From Nymphaea colorata (taxonomy: Eukaryota > Streptophyta > Magnoliopsida > Nymphaeales > Nymphaeaceae): DNA of 64,000 bases. The stretch is taken from positions 3,017,528 through 3,081,527 of the forward strand of contig NC_045140.1 of the NCBI RefSeq assembly GCF_008831285.2, in the 5' to 3' direction. A program made the translations under genes and the position numbers. This document shows, one piece after another, positions 13,247 through 26,600 of the stretch (its first letter is position 1; each line of letters starts with the position of its first letter). The notes under the pieces are model-generated. The model was not told the DNA's origin. It made no database searches and saw only the letters and a list, made by a program, of their open reading frames with translations.

Positions 13247-13254
13247 CATGCCTT

Positions 13255-14666
13255 CTATGCACCAGTCTACCCGACCAGTTTGCATGCCCCCTTGAAGCTA
13301 TAAATCTTTGCCTTCTTCAATCTACCATGGGTTGCCAAGGGTCTAGTCCTATTTGAAGCTTCTATCGTCTTTCATGGTACTCATATATTAGCTGTTTGCG
13401 TGGAACCTGCCTGCTGCGACCACATTTCATCATATAAAACAGAATCTAAACTAACCTGAAGAAGTCGACAATCTTGACTAGGAGTGGTACCTAACTTGGA
13501 AACAGTAGTATTAACACAAGCGATGCTTTCAACGTTTAAAACCTTAGAAAACTTTAAAGGCACATTTTATAAAGATTTAGCAATAATTAAAACATACTTC
13601 ACATTTCAATATTGCAAACAGGGGCACTTAAGTTTTTCTCTTGGTCAACAAAAAAGAACCATGATATTATTCTTAGCAAATTAATTGTTGAATCAGTAAA
13701 AGATACACCATCTACAAGTGATCTAAAAGTATACCTCAGCTTGTTAACACAAAGTGCTCAGTAAGCAACTTTCTAGCATTCATAGAGAAAAAAAAATATT
13801 CACATGATTATTTTAAAAGTCAATAAAAAATTTTCACCCAATATAGATATGCTAATCATTTAAAAATTATTGGAATCCACCGGATGTTAATGCAAACTAA
13901 CGAACTTAAATTTGTGTTTTTAAGGCTGTTTTAGTCTCTTTGTTAACTTCAACTTAACTTTGTAATAGTATAGACATTGTATGAGTGTTCTATAAATTTG
14001 TTCCAACAATTTGAATAGATTCTTAAACGACTAAAACTAATCCCAACAATTTGAATAGATTCTTAAAGCACTAAAACTAATGTTTCATAAATCTAACTTC
14101 ATCCTTAGGATGATTTACGGAACACTTATAAAATGTTCTTGCTGCCGACAAAAGGTTACTCATTGTTTTTAATGAATGACACAAAACATATTTAAGGGTG
14201 TTAAATAAAAAATCCTAATTTTAACAACAGTTCTTGGAGGTGTCAATGGAAACCAGTATAATCATTAATTAAAAAGAAACTATAATTGTTAATTTAAAAA
14301 AAAAGTTGCTTTTTTTTTTTTTTTTTGCTTTTCTATATGACCGCATTTTTTTGATGGAGTTCACAAACATCCTCCTTTCAGACTTAAAGATGGTTTTTTA
14401 GAAGCGCAGCTTCCTTCCCTATTACACGTATGTGCAATGCGAATCACATGTCAGTTTAAATAACAAATTCTGAAGCGGCCGGAAAGAAAATCCCCACCAC
14501 CACCGGAGCAGATTATACGTTTCATCTCGCCACTGCTCCACCTTAAAATATCATCCTTCCTTCCCTCTCAGGAGGGCAGAATCCGGCCATCGCCACTAAG
14601 CGCCACCACCACCACAGTTGTTTCTGCATAACCAGAGCTTAGAATCAAAGAGAAGAGGAGGAGGAA
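13255..14666. other. Intergenic and ALB3 upstream region
   Basis: AT-rich DNA with homopolymer runs near 14290-14326 and no recognisable exon. GC content rises from about 14470 into the ALB3 leader. No clear TATA box was found. Confidence 0.5.
14001..14080. repeat. Two-copy 40-bp tandem duplication
   Basis: CCAACAATTTGAATAGATTC followed by TTAAA(CG/GC)ACTAAAACTAAT occurs twice with period 40, at 14001-14040 and 14041-14080, with only a few differences. Confidence 0.8.
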
Positions 14667-17600
14667 ATGCCTTCGCTCCTCACTCCTTACTCTCTGCCTC
14701 CTGTACTGAGACCCCATCGGCCACGTCCGTCCCCAATCCGCGGGATTCCTACGAGGAGGAACGACTCCTTCTTCCGTACGCCGAGAGACAGGAACGCCTT
14801 GGTGGTCGTCGCGAAGCTCGGGCTCGACCAATTTCCGGACTCGCCTGAGGACTTGGACGCCTTCGTTAGGTTCACTCAGGACGCGTCGTCGTCGTTCGAG
14901 CGGTTGGTTGGGCGAGCGGAGGGCGCGATTTACGCGCTGTCGGATGCGGCGGTGGAGACCGTCAATAGCGTGAACGAGAAGCAGGGTGGGGATTGGTTTT
15001 CCGGGATCACGTACGTGTTGGAGAGTGTTCTCAAGGTAATTCGCCTCCTCTGGTAGGGCAAGGTAAATTGTACTTCTTAGCGTAGAGCCATCAATTCTGA
15101 TTTCATTTAACTAAGTAGCTCAGTATGGTAAAAGTTACGTAGCTCGTTACTGCTGCAATTCAACAGACTGAGTTTTTTTTTTTTTTGTTCGTGTTCCTCT
15201 ATTTTGGTTGCTCTCTGAAGTGTTCATGTGAGACGCGGAGACTATAATTTGGAATTTTGTTGTTTTGAGGCTACGGAAAAGCAATTCCTAATGTCAACAT
15301 ATTCATATGGAGAACAGTGCTCTGGGTTTAGGTACGGGCAGACCCAAAAAGCAACTCGTGTCTTCTCATGATGCAGACGTTTGCCATGCATTAAGTGTAG
15401 TCAACCTTGCATCGAATACTGTGATGTTTCCCAGGCGTTCAAGAAATTTTCCTTACATTTGCATTGCTATAAAGGGTGTCGCTAAAGCTTGACGCCACAG
15501 GATATGTATTGTTCCATTCCATTGGCTGCAGGGTCTAAAATGAAATGCATTTAGAACTGGTATTCATTGCGTTTGGTGCTAAGAAGAATGAATAATTAGA
15601 GGTTGGTTTTTGTAGAATCAGTTGACAGGAAGGGGTGGCAAGGGTAGACTTTTGAGACAGAAACCAGAGGCTTATTAGAGCTCTTGGAATGGTATATCAA
15701 TATGACACATGAGCTGATTTGTGGTTTAGTAATGCAGCAGAAGCTGCGGGCTTTCAAATTTTCTTTTTTAATGATCCTGTTCTCTCTGGTTAGGTTCCAC
15801 AACTTAAGTAGGGAAATGTACCTGGTTCATCGCAAACCATATCCTATGAAAATTAGTAAGATCTATGTTCCCTATTGTCCGTTTGTTTACATAGATGAAT
15901 ACCATATAGGCTATCTAACGCAAATTTTCTGTTTTGGCTCTCACAGTTAAATTACCTCACATGCAAATCGCATCTTAAATTCTTGAAAGTCTTCTAAATC
16001 CACGATTTGATTCAACATTCATGTGCCATAATAATAGCATACGAGAACAATTCAAGAGATGCCATTTAGCATTTATATTCAGGAAGAATTTTATGCTTTC
16101 CTGGTATCAAGGTGGTGCAATCTTCAAAAACAGAACTAAAACTACAGAAAAGCAGAACTAGTATAATAATTATGCAACTTCACTATTTTGAGTGGACATG
16201 TTCGGACCCATATTAAAGTTCATTATTTATATGGATTCTTGGATCTTTCTCTAAGACAACAGGAGGTTTATAGCTATTGGTTGACTTTAGCTGTAACAAA
16301 TGAAGCTTGTTAGTTGGTGTTTCTAGTTGATTGTCATCGGTGTTGCTTATGTGGGTCGTATTGTTCTAGATGATAATCTGCTGATGGCATGGTTCTCTGC
16401 TGCACCTTAGCATATTATGTTATTCTTGACAACAAATGCAGCTAAGACATAGGAGTTATTTCTTTATTCGCCTCTTCAGTCTTCCCACCTCTTTTTTTGT
16501 TTGTTACCAGTGGGATAATGTCTAGAGTGCCTTTTGTTTGCAAAGTTTTTATTAGAAACTGTGAATTGGTTAGTCTGGTATGGAATTGGCAAGACGTCTA
16601 AGCAAAGGGATGTGCCCAATCTGTTGGCTTTTACATCATGTCCTGCATGTATTTACAATGAAGTAAATGAACATTTTACTCTTTTATTTTTGCATAACCT
16701 TTCTCCTTTGGAGTGTTCTTCATGATGGCTTCTTAGATCAAGGTTGGATCTGCTGAGTATCAGCATAATATTTATCTCTTGAATGAAATCATTATGAGTA
16801 AATGGAAGGACTGCACATTGTTCTTTTAACAAATAGTTGAGTTTAATTGGTACTTGAAGCATTAGTCAGAGAATAAGTCTGCACCAGAACCTATATGTTC
16901 TTTTTCCTTTTCTTAATTCTAATATTTACAGGCCTTTGTCATTAGGTCTTGAAGGATGGGCTCTCTGCTTTACACGTCCCATACTCTTATGGCTTTGCAA
17001 TAATTCTCCTTACAGTGCTTGTCAAGGCTGCTACGTTTCCTTTGACTAAGAAACAGGTACTTTGTCTTAAAAGGTTTGACTTTATTCCTCAACTATCAGG
17101 TAATGCTAGACTTGGCATGCTTTTGCCTTAGTTCACATATCAGGGGAATATTTTGGTCCTGGAGTATCGTGTATTCCTAAGTTAATCATTGCCTTGTCTG
17201 GGCTGCTTAAGCTTATAATTGTAGCTCCTCTCCATTCTGTCTCCAAAACAGGGAAAAAAATGCACACACTCACATGACATTCTTAATAAAGGCATCATTA
17301 GGTCAAATTTCGCCAGGATCGACCAAATATTTTGAACTTTGTATGCGGTGAGTAATGTGCTTGGTGAAAGACCCTTGTGTATGTATAGGAAGAGGCTGAG
17401 GCTTAGGCTTCTACACCCTGCCAATGGAAATGATCAATAGCAAGGGACCATGTCTTTCTCCTCCTCTCTCTTTCTCTCACCTACACACAGGCAATTGTAC
17501 AAGATGCAATACTTCTGCGCTCCCAATAAATCCTTAGCGTCATGTCTACAATTGCATCTTATAAGCACAAGAATATTGCTGTCCTCATCATCTTCATCAT

Positions 17601-20600
17601 TGTGTAACACTGTTCCTATAATTTATGTTTGTCTGTGTGTATGTTGGTTAATATCATCAGAACATCTCAAACATGTCCTATCTATCTACCTAATGTAGTT
17701 CTTTCTGAGATCATTCTTCTTGCAGATTGAGTCAACTCTTGCTGTGCGAACTCTTCAACCACAGATAAAGGCCATCCAAAAGCGTTTTGCTGGTGATCAG
17801 GCAAGAACTGCTTCCTGTATTTATAAATTTTGCACATCTTTTGTTGGATGGAAGTTGAACCATTTTTCTTTTTCTAGTTGACTTTGTTAACTCTGGAACT
17901 TCGAACAATGAGAAAGAAAAACATTTTTTGTTTGTTGGGAGATTTTTCTTTTCCCTTGACTAAATTTTTGTCCTGTCACCATGAATTTGGCAAAATGGTA
18001 GAAATAATAAGGTTTGAATCTTTTTGGTGTGTTTTAGCCTAACATCATGCATTGTTGCCGCATGTTTTGACAAATCAAATGAGTCAGACTTGTGGACTCA
18101 CTTGAGTCATTGTTTGCTTAATTTACTATATTAAGGTATAAACCTACAATTTATGTTTTCATAGTTCATGATGTGAAAATAAATCATACAACTTGTTTAT
18201 AATAAAAGGCACTTTGTTTTTAAAAAGTTTCATTTGATTTGCCAGTTATTATTTACTACAAACAAACTTTCGAAAAATAGGGCACCGCCAAATTAAAAAT
18301 AAGAACTTATACTACAAAAATCCACAGCACCACATATCCACAAATCCCTAAATTTACCAATACTGAGTAGTTGTTTGAAGTTACGTCTTCTGCATTAGGT
18401 AAAAAAGTGGCAAATTAAATCCTGAAAGGCAAGAATATATAACACACATGGTTTAGTTGCTGATTTTTCGACAATAGTCTTTTCTTTTGTTTTTTGTTTT
18501 TTTTCCTTTTTGCTGAACTCTGTGTTTGTGTTACCTTACAGGAAAGGATACAACTAGAAACGGCTCGCTTGTATAAATTAGCTGGAGTCAACCCACTTGC
18601 AGGTTACTGTGCTTCCTTTTGTTTCTTGTTTTTATTTTGTTAGAACTTGGAACTCTTGCACACGACATACTTACTGATATTGTATTTTATTATTTTAGGC
18701 TAATCTTGCCTTTAACCTTTTTACCTTTTGTTTCCAGGCTTTTACTTTCTGATGCAGTTGTTTTCTTGTTTGTGATTTATCCTTAAAAGCAACTTAATAC
18801 CTCTAAGAACATTATTGTGAATTATATAGTTAAGGAACGAAGCTGGTGCCATGTGGAAGGAATCACCTAAGCAACCAAGACATAGGGCAGATGCTGCCAG
18901 TGCGAGTAACAACCCTCCATCCTTCATGGCAACAACCAATGCTTATCAACGGAAAGACCAAGTGTAACCAGTTTATCAATTTTATTAGATGTCCCCAAGG
19001 GGACTTCTGTGTCGCAGGTCCTAGGCTCGAGGTTTTACTCCACCAGCGGAGACCTATAAAGTGTTCCTGTGGTGCGGTTGCCTCATATTCCTAAACTAAA
19101 AAGAAAAAAACAAGTCAGTTTATCGACTTCAAAGTTTGAAAGTAGAGCTCTAAGTCAGAAATAAGAAGCTTATAAGATCCTCGTCCTGCATATGAGGCAG
19201 TTCCTGCAGTTGATTATGTGATTTAGCTGACAATGTTGAACACTGCAAATGCATTTGCCACTTTTTAGATGAGTTCTCTAGTCATTTCAGGAGCACTATG
19301 GCTGTGGAGCTGACTCAGGGCATTCTGGATCATTTTCACATATACAATCAAAAACAGAAAAAAGGAAAAGGCAGAAACAGGGTGGAAATGCAATATTTTG
19401 AAAAAGCCAAAAAGACAATATCATATTTTTCAGAAACAATGTTCTTTAATATATTTATAATTTGTTATGTTTAATTTGATATTCTAATAACTCTTTTAGA
19501 ATTTGATCAATGTTTTTATGTAAGAAAAGAAGAAAAATTTTCATAATTTTTATTTTTATTTTTTAATGTTTTAATTCTCAAGAACTTCCCAAGACAAACA
19601 AATTTCCATTTCATACCCAACTTAATAACCTTGCCAACAGAAATCCAGGAATGATATTTCTGACAATGTTCTGGATGTATTTGGATTAGCTGGCTTACTA
19701 ATGGTATAATGGTACAGCAGTTATAGTAGTATCGTACAGTCGGTAATGCACCTTTATACTCATATGATTCAGAATCCCAGTACAATTAGGACAAGATCAA
19801 CCTCATCATGTGAAACAAAGATTGTGCTCATGGGAAGGCAGTTCCTTCAATGCCTGGCATTCATTGCACAATGTCAAGTTCCATTGGCGGTCCAGTCCAT
19901 ATTGCTGGATTCACCCACAAAGTGTGGGTCATGATTTAAGCTTCTATATCATTCAATTTTACTGCATTTGATTTTTCTATTTGCTATCCAATACATTCCT
20001 TTGATCTCAACATGTCAACCATCTCCCCATGTTTTCCTTCACTAAAGTTACTAAAACATCGTCTCTTCGGAGACATCCAATAAAATTGGAACGAAACTTA
20101 AAACATCCTCCATCTTTGAAAGAGTTCCTGGCATGACCTAAGTATTATTCTTGAACTCCTCCGAAAACTTACATATATGCAAAGTATAAAATGATATTTT
20201 TTGTCATCAATAAAAAATAAGAGTTTAAGTCTAATTCTTGACTCTTGTGGGCTTTTTAGACATGTCAATGAGACTTAACCAACATTGTGTCAAGTATCAC
20301 TTAGCAATGCTCAATGATTCATCAAGGTTAGTGATCATTATATCAAGTGTTCTGTTGTATACATGGAAACATGCAGTATACACCACGTGTTTGGCATATT
20401 CTAGTGACATGGTATGAATATTTAGAACACATGGTGAATTTTTTTTTTTAATAACTGGCCGATGCTTATCTACGAGCAATAGTATCAAGGCAGTCTGTGG
20501 CCTTCCTTCTCAAACTTCTAGGTAAAATGTTTAGTTTTCTGTGTTTAAGGTTTACATGAATTTCTTATGTTCTCATGGTATGTTTCTTTATGTAATTATG

Positions 20601-23600
20601 ATTTTCATATGCAAGTTAATCTGTTCTATATTCACTTCAGGATGTCTACCAACTCTTGCAACCATTCCTGTGTGGATAGGACTTTACCGGGCTCTCTCAA
20701 ATGTGGCAGATGAGGTCTGTGTCATACTTTGACAATCTTTGCTTTCTTACTACTGTTAATTCATAGATCCATACCTAACATTCAGTCCACTTGGATACTT
20801 TGTTTTTTAAGGGCCTCCTAACAGAAGGCTTTTTCTGGATTCCTTCTTTGTCGGGCCCAACTACAATTGCAGCACGACAAAATGGCAGTGGAATCTCTTG
20901 GCTTTTTCCTTTTGTGGTGAGTACCCCATCTTCATTTTTATTATTTTATTTTGTCAAAGCGATGTTGCAATTTGGTATCATCCACAATTTAGATAGGTTT
21001 ATATTAATATACAGGTAACAAGTGATAGTGGTTGTTAGGGAATTATATAAAACAGGTGGATCCAGGCAGGTTTGAACAGGTTCATATTCAGGTTGAGAAG
21101 ATCATTAAAGTGATAGTCATTGTTAGGGCATTATATAGAACAAGTGGATCAGGTCAGCCCTTTGTATGAACTGTGTGATGACCTGTGTCCATTACATTAC
21201 GAATTGTATGTCCACGGTATTGATAATCTTTCAGCATTAAGTAGATAGAAGGCTGTCTTGGAGGGTCTCCCACCTCGAATGACGAGAGTTTAATATGCTC
21301 TCCTTAGCGCAGAATTCCTGGCACTGCCACTGCTTCCAATTGGCTGTTCCATTCGCGCTGTTGTGTTAAATCATCACCTTTCTTTTAAGGATTTGTTTTT
21401 GTTCACAAGCTGTTAATGTTGAAAGGAAGGAATAAAGCAGACGTATGCTGAGTTCTTAAGTTTTTAGTTAGATTCTGGACATAAGGAATAACAATGACAT
21501 TCTCTTTTTGTCATAGGATCTAGTTTGGCAAATTGACACTTATAACCTTCATAAGTATTTAATTAAAATTTAAGTATTTTGTAGTGTTTTCAGATTTTCT
21601 TTATGCATTGTTTCGTTTGTTTGAAATCATATTTTTGATATATATGTGTGTGTGTGTGTGTCCCTCTAGGCAGGTTTTTTGAAATTGCTCCCCATCCACA
21701 GCACCCATACCTATACCCATGTGACATAGGTTGGCTTTCTTTAAGGGATTTCCTCCAGGCAAGGTGCAGTGAAGGGCAGGATTCTTATAAAACTGTCCGG
21801 CTCACCAATTAGGAACTTGAGAAACAGGGGTTGGGTTGCGCCATACATATGAAACAGTATACAATAATGATACATTTGACGAATCAAATACTATGGTCCA
21901 CTAATGAAGCATTTCAATTTCTACTTCCCGCCTTTCCCTCTTGCTTTGGCTTCTGGGATCATCTTTTCTTTCTTCTCCCGCTGACCTCAGTTCTTGCGTC
22001 TCTTTCTCTCTCATGCGAACGCAGAGCCTTTTCTCGAATGAACGAGCCATTTTCAAAGTCAAGGTCAGCGTACATGACTTTGCTTTGCATTTCATCAAAG
22101 TGGCTCATGAACTAGTTTGGTCCTTGTCATGTTCTCGCCGAGTTGGCAAGGTTGCTTGTAAACTGTGACTAAAGTAAACCTGTCATGCATCTAGTTTTTG
22201 AGTCTCACAGCAAAAGCCTTTTTATGAGAACAAGCTGCCTAACACTAGACGTGACCTGCCATGTCAGCTGCTGGCTGGGGAACACTATCCTTTCCATAAG
22301 CTGGGTCTGCAAATAATTAGAGGATGGACACTTAGTTACTGAATGACCTGATTGTCTTGCAAGCAAAGATGTTCTGACAACAAGAAGGACCAATTTCCTC
22401 CTCACCTTGAGGCAAGGTACTTTCAGAGGAGGAGCTGAATGGAAAGGTCCACAGTTCAGACTGTTCATATACAGTTTGAGAAAACTGTTCAAATGATAGT
22501 CGTTTCTAAGAATCATACTGATGTGGTTAATGTAGGTTCCTTGTGTGGACTTGTAATGACACGTATTTGGTGGATTAGGAATTGTATATATCAAGTTCAA
22601 GAACTCTTTAGCATTTGGCAAATAGAACGCTGTCTTGAGATGTGCTGACAGCCAATGGTCATATCACAGTTATAATGCACATTGGAAATTTCTTGTTTGG
22701 AAAATGAATTATTGCATGTGATTGCAAGCAGGATACTTGGTGTCAAAGATTACCTTGTGAAAATTTTCATATCACAAGCGGAAGTTACACTTTCTAGAGG
22801 ACATCTAGTAGATTCTGTGTGATTATTTCACTCTATGACATGTAGATTCTAAAAGTAGACATATAATTGATTATTCAAACTTTGGAGTGACATATCCCAT
22901 TTGATAAAAGTTCTTTTAATACTAGGATTTGGACATGTAAAAGGTAACTCCTAAATTGTATGCATTTGTACAGCTTCTCTTATTTTAGTATCAGGAGATA
23001 AGGTTTTTTGCTGCAAATTCCTTTTTAGCTCTAATTACCTTATTGTGGATTTTTGGTACAGGATGGACATCCACCTCTTGGATGGTCAGATACCTTAGCC
23101 TATCTTGTTTTGCCTTTGCTATTAATTGCAGCACAATACATCTCAGTTCAGTTAATGCAGCCACAACAGGTTAGTTTATGTTTTAGTCGGGTGACTCAGG
23201 TTTTCCAATTGTCTGCTTTTTGGGCAGTGTCATTGTTGACAAATTTTGGTGCTATAAATACAATCCAATATTAAGATAATTAGAGGTGTTTAATATTTCA
23301 CCGTTCCACTTTTCTGATCAACGGGTATGTACTCATAACAAATAACACAGAGCACTCTGTTCTTTATAATTCAAAATCTGTTGTCACATTTATAGACTTT
23401 AGGCCTTATCAGTTTGTATTTCATATTCATCTTTTATATACATCCATTGGAGTGGATCTCATTAGTAATGCCTTTGTTTGTCCTGGTGTTGTTTATATTT
23501 GTTGTATGTATACGTGTGAAGCTTACCAAGGCATCATTACTTTTATGGCTTGTTTTTTGTCATTTTCGCAAATTGCCATGTAAAAAGTAACTTGTTCGCA

Positions 23601-26600
23601 ATCAAGCTTCTAGTTGTCATTCACCTTTCTGAAATGTTTCCATCAACATGTCAACCTGCAAGTTATACAAATCAGATTGATTCACTGGCTCGTAGTGAGT
23701 TTCTGGTCCATTTTAGTTCCAGGAGTCCCATGGCTGTGAAGATTTGGAACTTACTGTTGAGAGGTAAAAGCAGTTTATAAGTGTCCTAGCTTCTGTCTTC
23801 AGCTATGGTAGGATACCACTTCACCAAGTTTTTTGTGGGATGACCTTTATTAGGCACGGGCCCTTTTAGAAGATTTTTTTTTTTATTCCAGATGTTTTAA
23901 AGAATAGATCGTTTCAAAGCTTTTTAAATGAATGGGGCTTCATTGTCAATATCAAATCCTTGAACAAATTCAAGAGATTCATCAAAAGCTTGAAAGTATT
24001 TTTAGAATATATGTTCTCCTTATACTGTCACCAATAGATTGGATTTAGCTATTAGATAGTTCCTAGTGAGACTTGGAGCCATGCTTGATAAATTGGATAT
24101 TGCCTAATTAAACTTGGACGTGGACTATATATGAAATATATAGTTCCACAGCTGCATGTGTAACTTTTTACTTAGGTTCGGACATCCGTCAGATTCACTA
24201 AGAAAATTTAATGCTTCATCTAGGTCTGGTTAGTAGTCAGATTCAGGTTAACAGGCCAAATGTTTGTTGACATCCCTAGCTAACACATTTTATTGTATTC
24301 ATTTCAGGCAAAAGAAAAACTGTGGTCCTAATTTTTGTTTTGTTGAGTATGACTGAAAGTTCTATCTTAATGTTTCTGGTTGTTCATGATAATTGTAGGG
24401 AATAGATTTGGATGCGGTGATAAATTGATAATGAAATTTTGTTCATCTAGAAAAAAAAGTTAATTATTGTTCTAAATCGTAGTTAATGCTAATGTTAGCC
24501 TTTTGGGGTTTGGAGGTGTGGGTAGGGTTTGGAGGAGTTGGATATGTGTCTTTGTTACTGGGTAGACTAAACAGCATTATCTCATGTCCACAGAAAAGAA
24601 AAATCTGTTATGAGATTTTGTTTAATCAATTCAGTACCTCTATGATGTATTTCTATTTACTGAACACCTTTGATATGCTGTTTGCTCTATATTGGATTTT
24701 CAGGTTGATGATCCAAATCAAAGGACTTCTCAAGCTTTAACAAAGTTCCTTCCTTTAATGATTGGCTATTTTGCACTTTCAGTGCCGTCAGGCCTGAGTC
24801 TTTATTGGTGAGTAGATTGTAAATGAATATAAATATGATTTGGTTGAAATATGAAACTTGTTGACCTATACTGCAGTTAGCTAAATGAAATTGTTGTTGA
24901 AGTTTGAGTTTGAAATGCATCTTTTATCTTGATTCCTTAAAATTCCACCAAAAGAGTGTTCTTTCTGTTAGTAGTTTTGTTTCGCTTCACGTTCTGGTCA
25001 TGGAAATAAGAGGACACTACAGGGGGATATGATATGAGGCCAGCATTATAAAAGCTGGCAAATCTTTATCATTCATCCTGGTTTACAACAAATTGTCAAG
25101 ACAGTGAGTTAAGAGTAGCTACTTATGTGTCTTATACCCTTTTTGTTTCCCAGCAATCTTATAGTTGGGGATGATCAAATCTCAATTGATTGACCCATTC
25201 TAATATGGTGATAGGTAGCCCACTATATGGAGGCTGATGCGAATTAATCTGTAAAAGAGGCACACTGGTTTCGTACGTGCTGAGACTTGGTATCCTCACG
25301 ACTAGTCTTCTAGGATGTTAGTGTGTGGAGGTTGTGTAACATAAGTGTGTAGACTAGATTTGATACTATGACGTTTTAAGAAAAATAGTCTGATAAAAAA
25401 TAAAACTTGACTATCAACTCAAGTGAAGAAGAGTTTTGAACTTCTGCAATTGAGAACATCAAGTACTGTAAAATGAAAACTAAGTTGAATTATAATCTAA
25501 TGTAGTTGATGATAATTGTGTAAGTTTTCCAACCGAATGCAGGCTAAAGAATCAAGATTATAAAAGTAAATAATGGTGCAATTTTGACCGTGTAATATTC
25601 TTTGTCAATGAAGTCTTAGGGGTGCCCGTTGTGTTGACATGCTGTGCATTCTAAGTGGAACATCCATGCAAGATAGTCTTGAATTTGTTAACCAGGACAT
25701 CGTAACTGCACCCAGCTTGTAGAGGTTGTTGTAATGTGGCTGCACCTGGCTTGTGAACTTGTTAGTGAATATTACTTGTAAATTCATCTGTCGTATCATT
25801 TTACACGAATGCCTGTTAGCAACTTTTTATCTTAGTATACGTTCAATTTTATAATATGTGGTTCATAAATATGTGGTGCAGGCTCACAAATAACATCTTG
25901 AGCACTGCACAACAGGTTTGGCTTCTGAAGCTTGGAGGTGCGAAAAATCCAGTGAAGGAGTTCAACAGTAAAACCATTAGTCCAGTAAAAGAAATAGCAG
26001 AAAAACCTGCAGTAAATTCTAACCAAGTTAAGGCTTCGGTAGAAGAAACAAAATCTGATTCCGAAGGTCTCCGTCCTGGTGAAAGGTATCTGCTAGCAGT
26101 ACCCCTTGCCATGTTGCATAATGGTTTTTTCAATCAACTAACACTAATTTTTTTTTTTTTTTATTGCCTTACCTGGTCGTCAGGTTTAAGCAGATAAAAG
26201 AACAAGAGGCAAGGAGAAGAAAAGAAAGGGAAGAGGAAGCAACGATGAAGGCAGAGGAGGCAATTAAGGCAGAAAAAATGGCTGGATCTCACATGGATGA
26301 TGGTATTTCCATTACAAGTGAAGAAAAAGGTCCAAAGGTATGTCATTGTCGTGAGGTTAGTAGTCTTACTATCTTCTGATCCTGCTCTAGAGAACTCAAA
26401 TGATGCATGTGAAGTGGGAAAATCAAGAAGGTGAAAATTGCAACCTGATTAATAGAAGGGTGCAAACTGTAAACCTTTTCTCAATTTTTAGGGCCGTGCA
26501 GTTGCAAAGCTTTGTGCATAAGCTCAATTTGCCTGAAATCCATGGGTGGGACATTTTCGCTGTTCGAATTTGATTTGTTTACTCCTTTCAATATTCAGTC

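Noticed and set aside
18985-19092. tRNA-like segment (GGTCCTAGGCTCGAGGTTTTACTCC), possible SINE
   Set aside because: The B-box match is weak, no A box or cloverleaf can be drawn, and no poly-A end or target duplication is visible.
19690-19935. Second tRNA/SINE-like stretch (TATAATGGTACAGCAG...GATTCAGAATCCC)
   Set aside because: Box spacing and sequence fit poorly; not enough to support a call.
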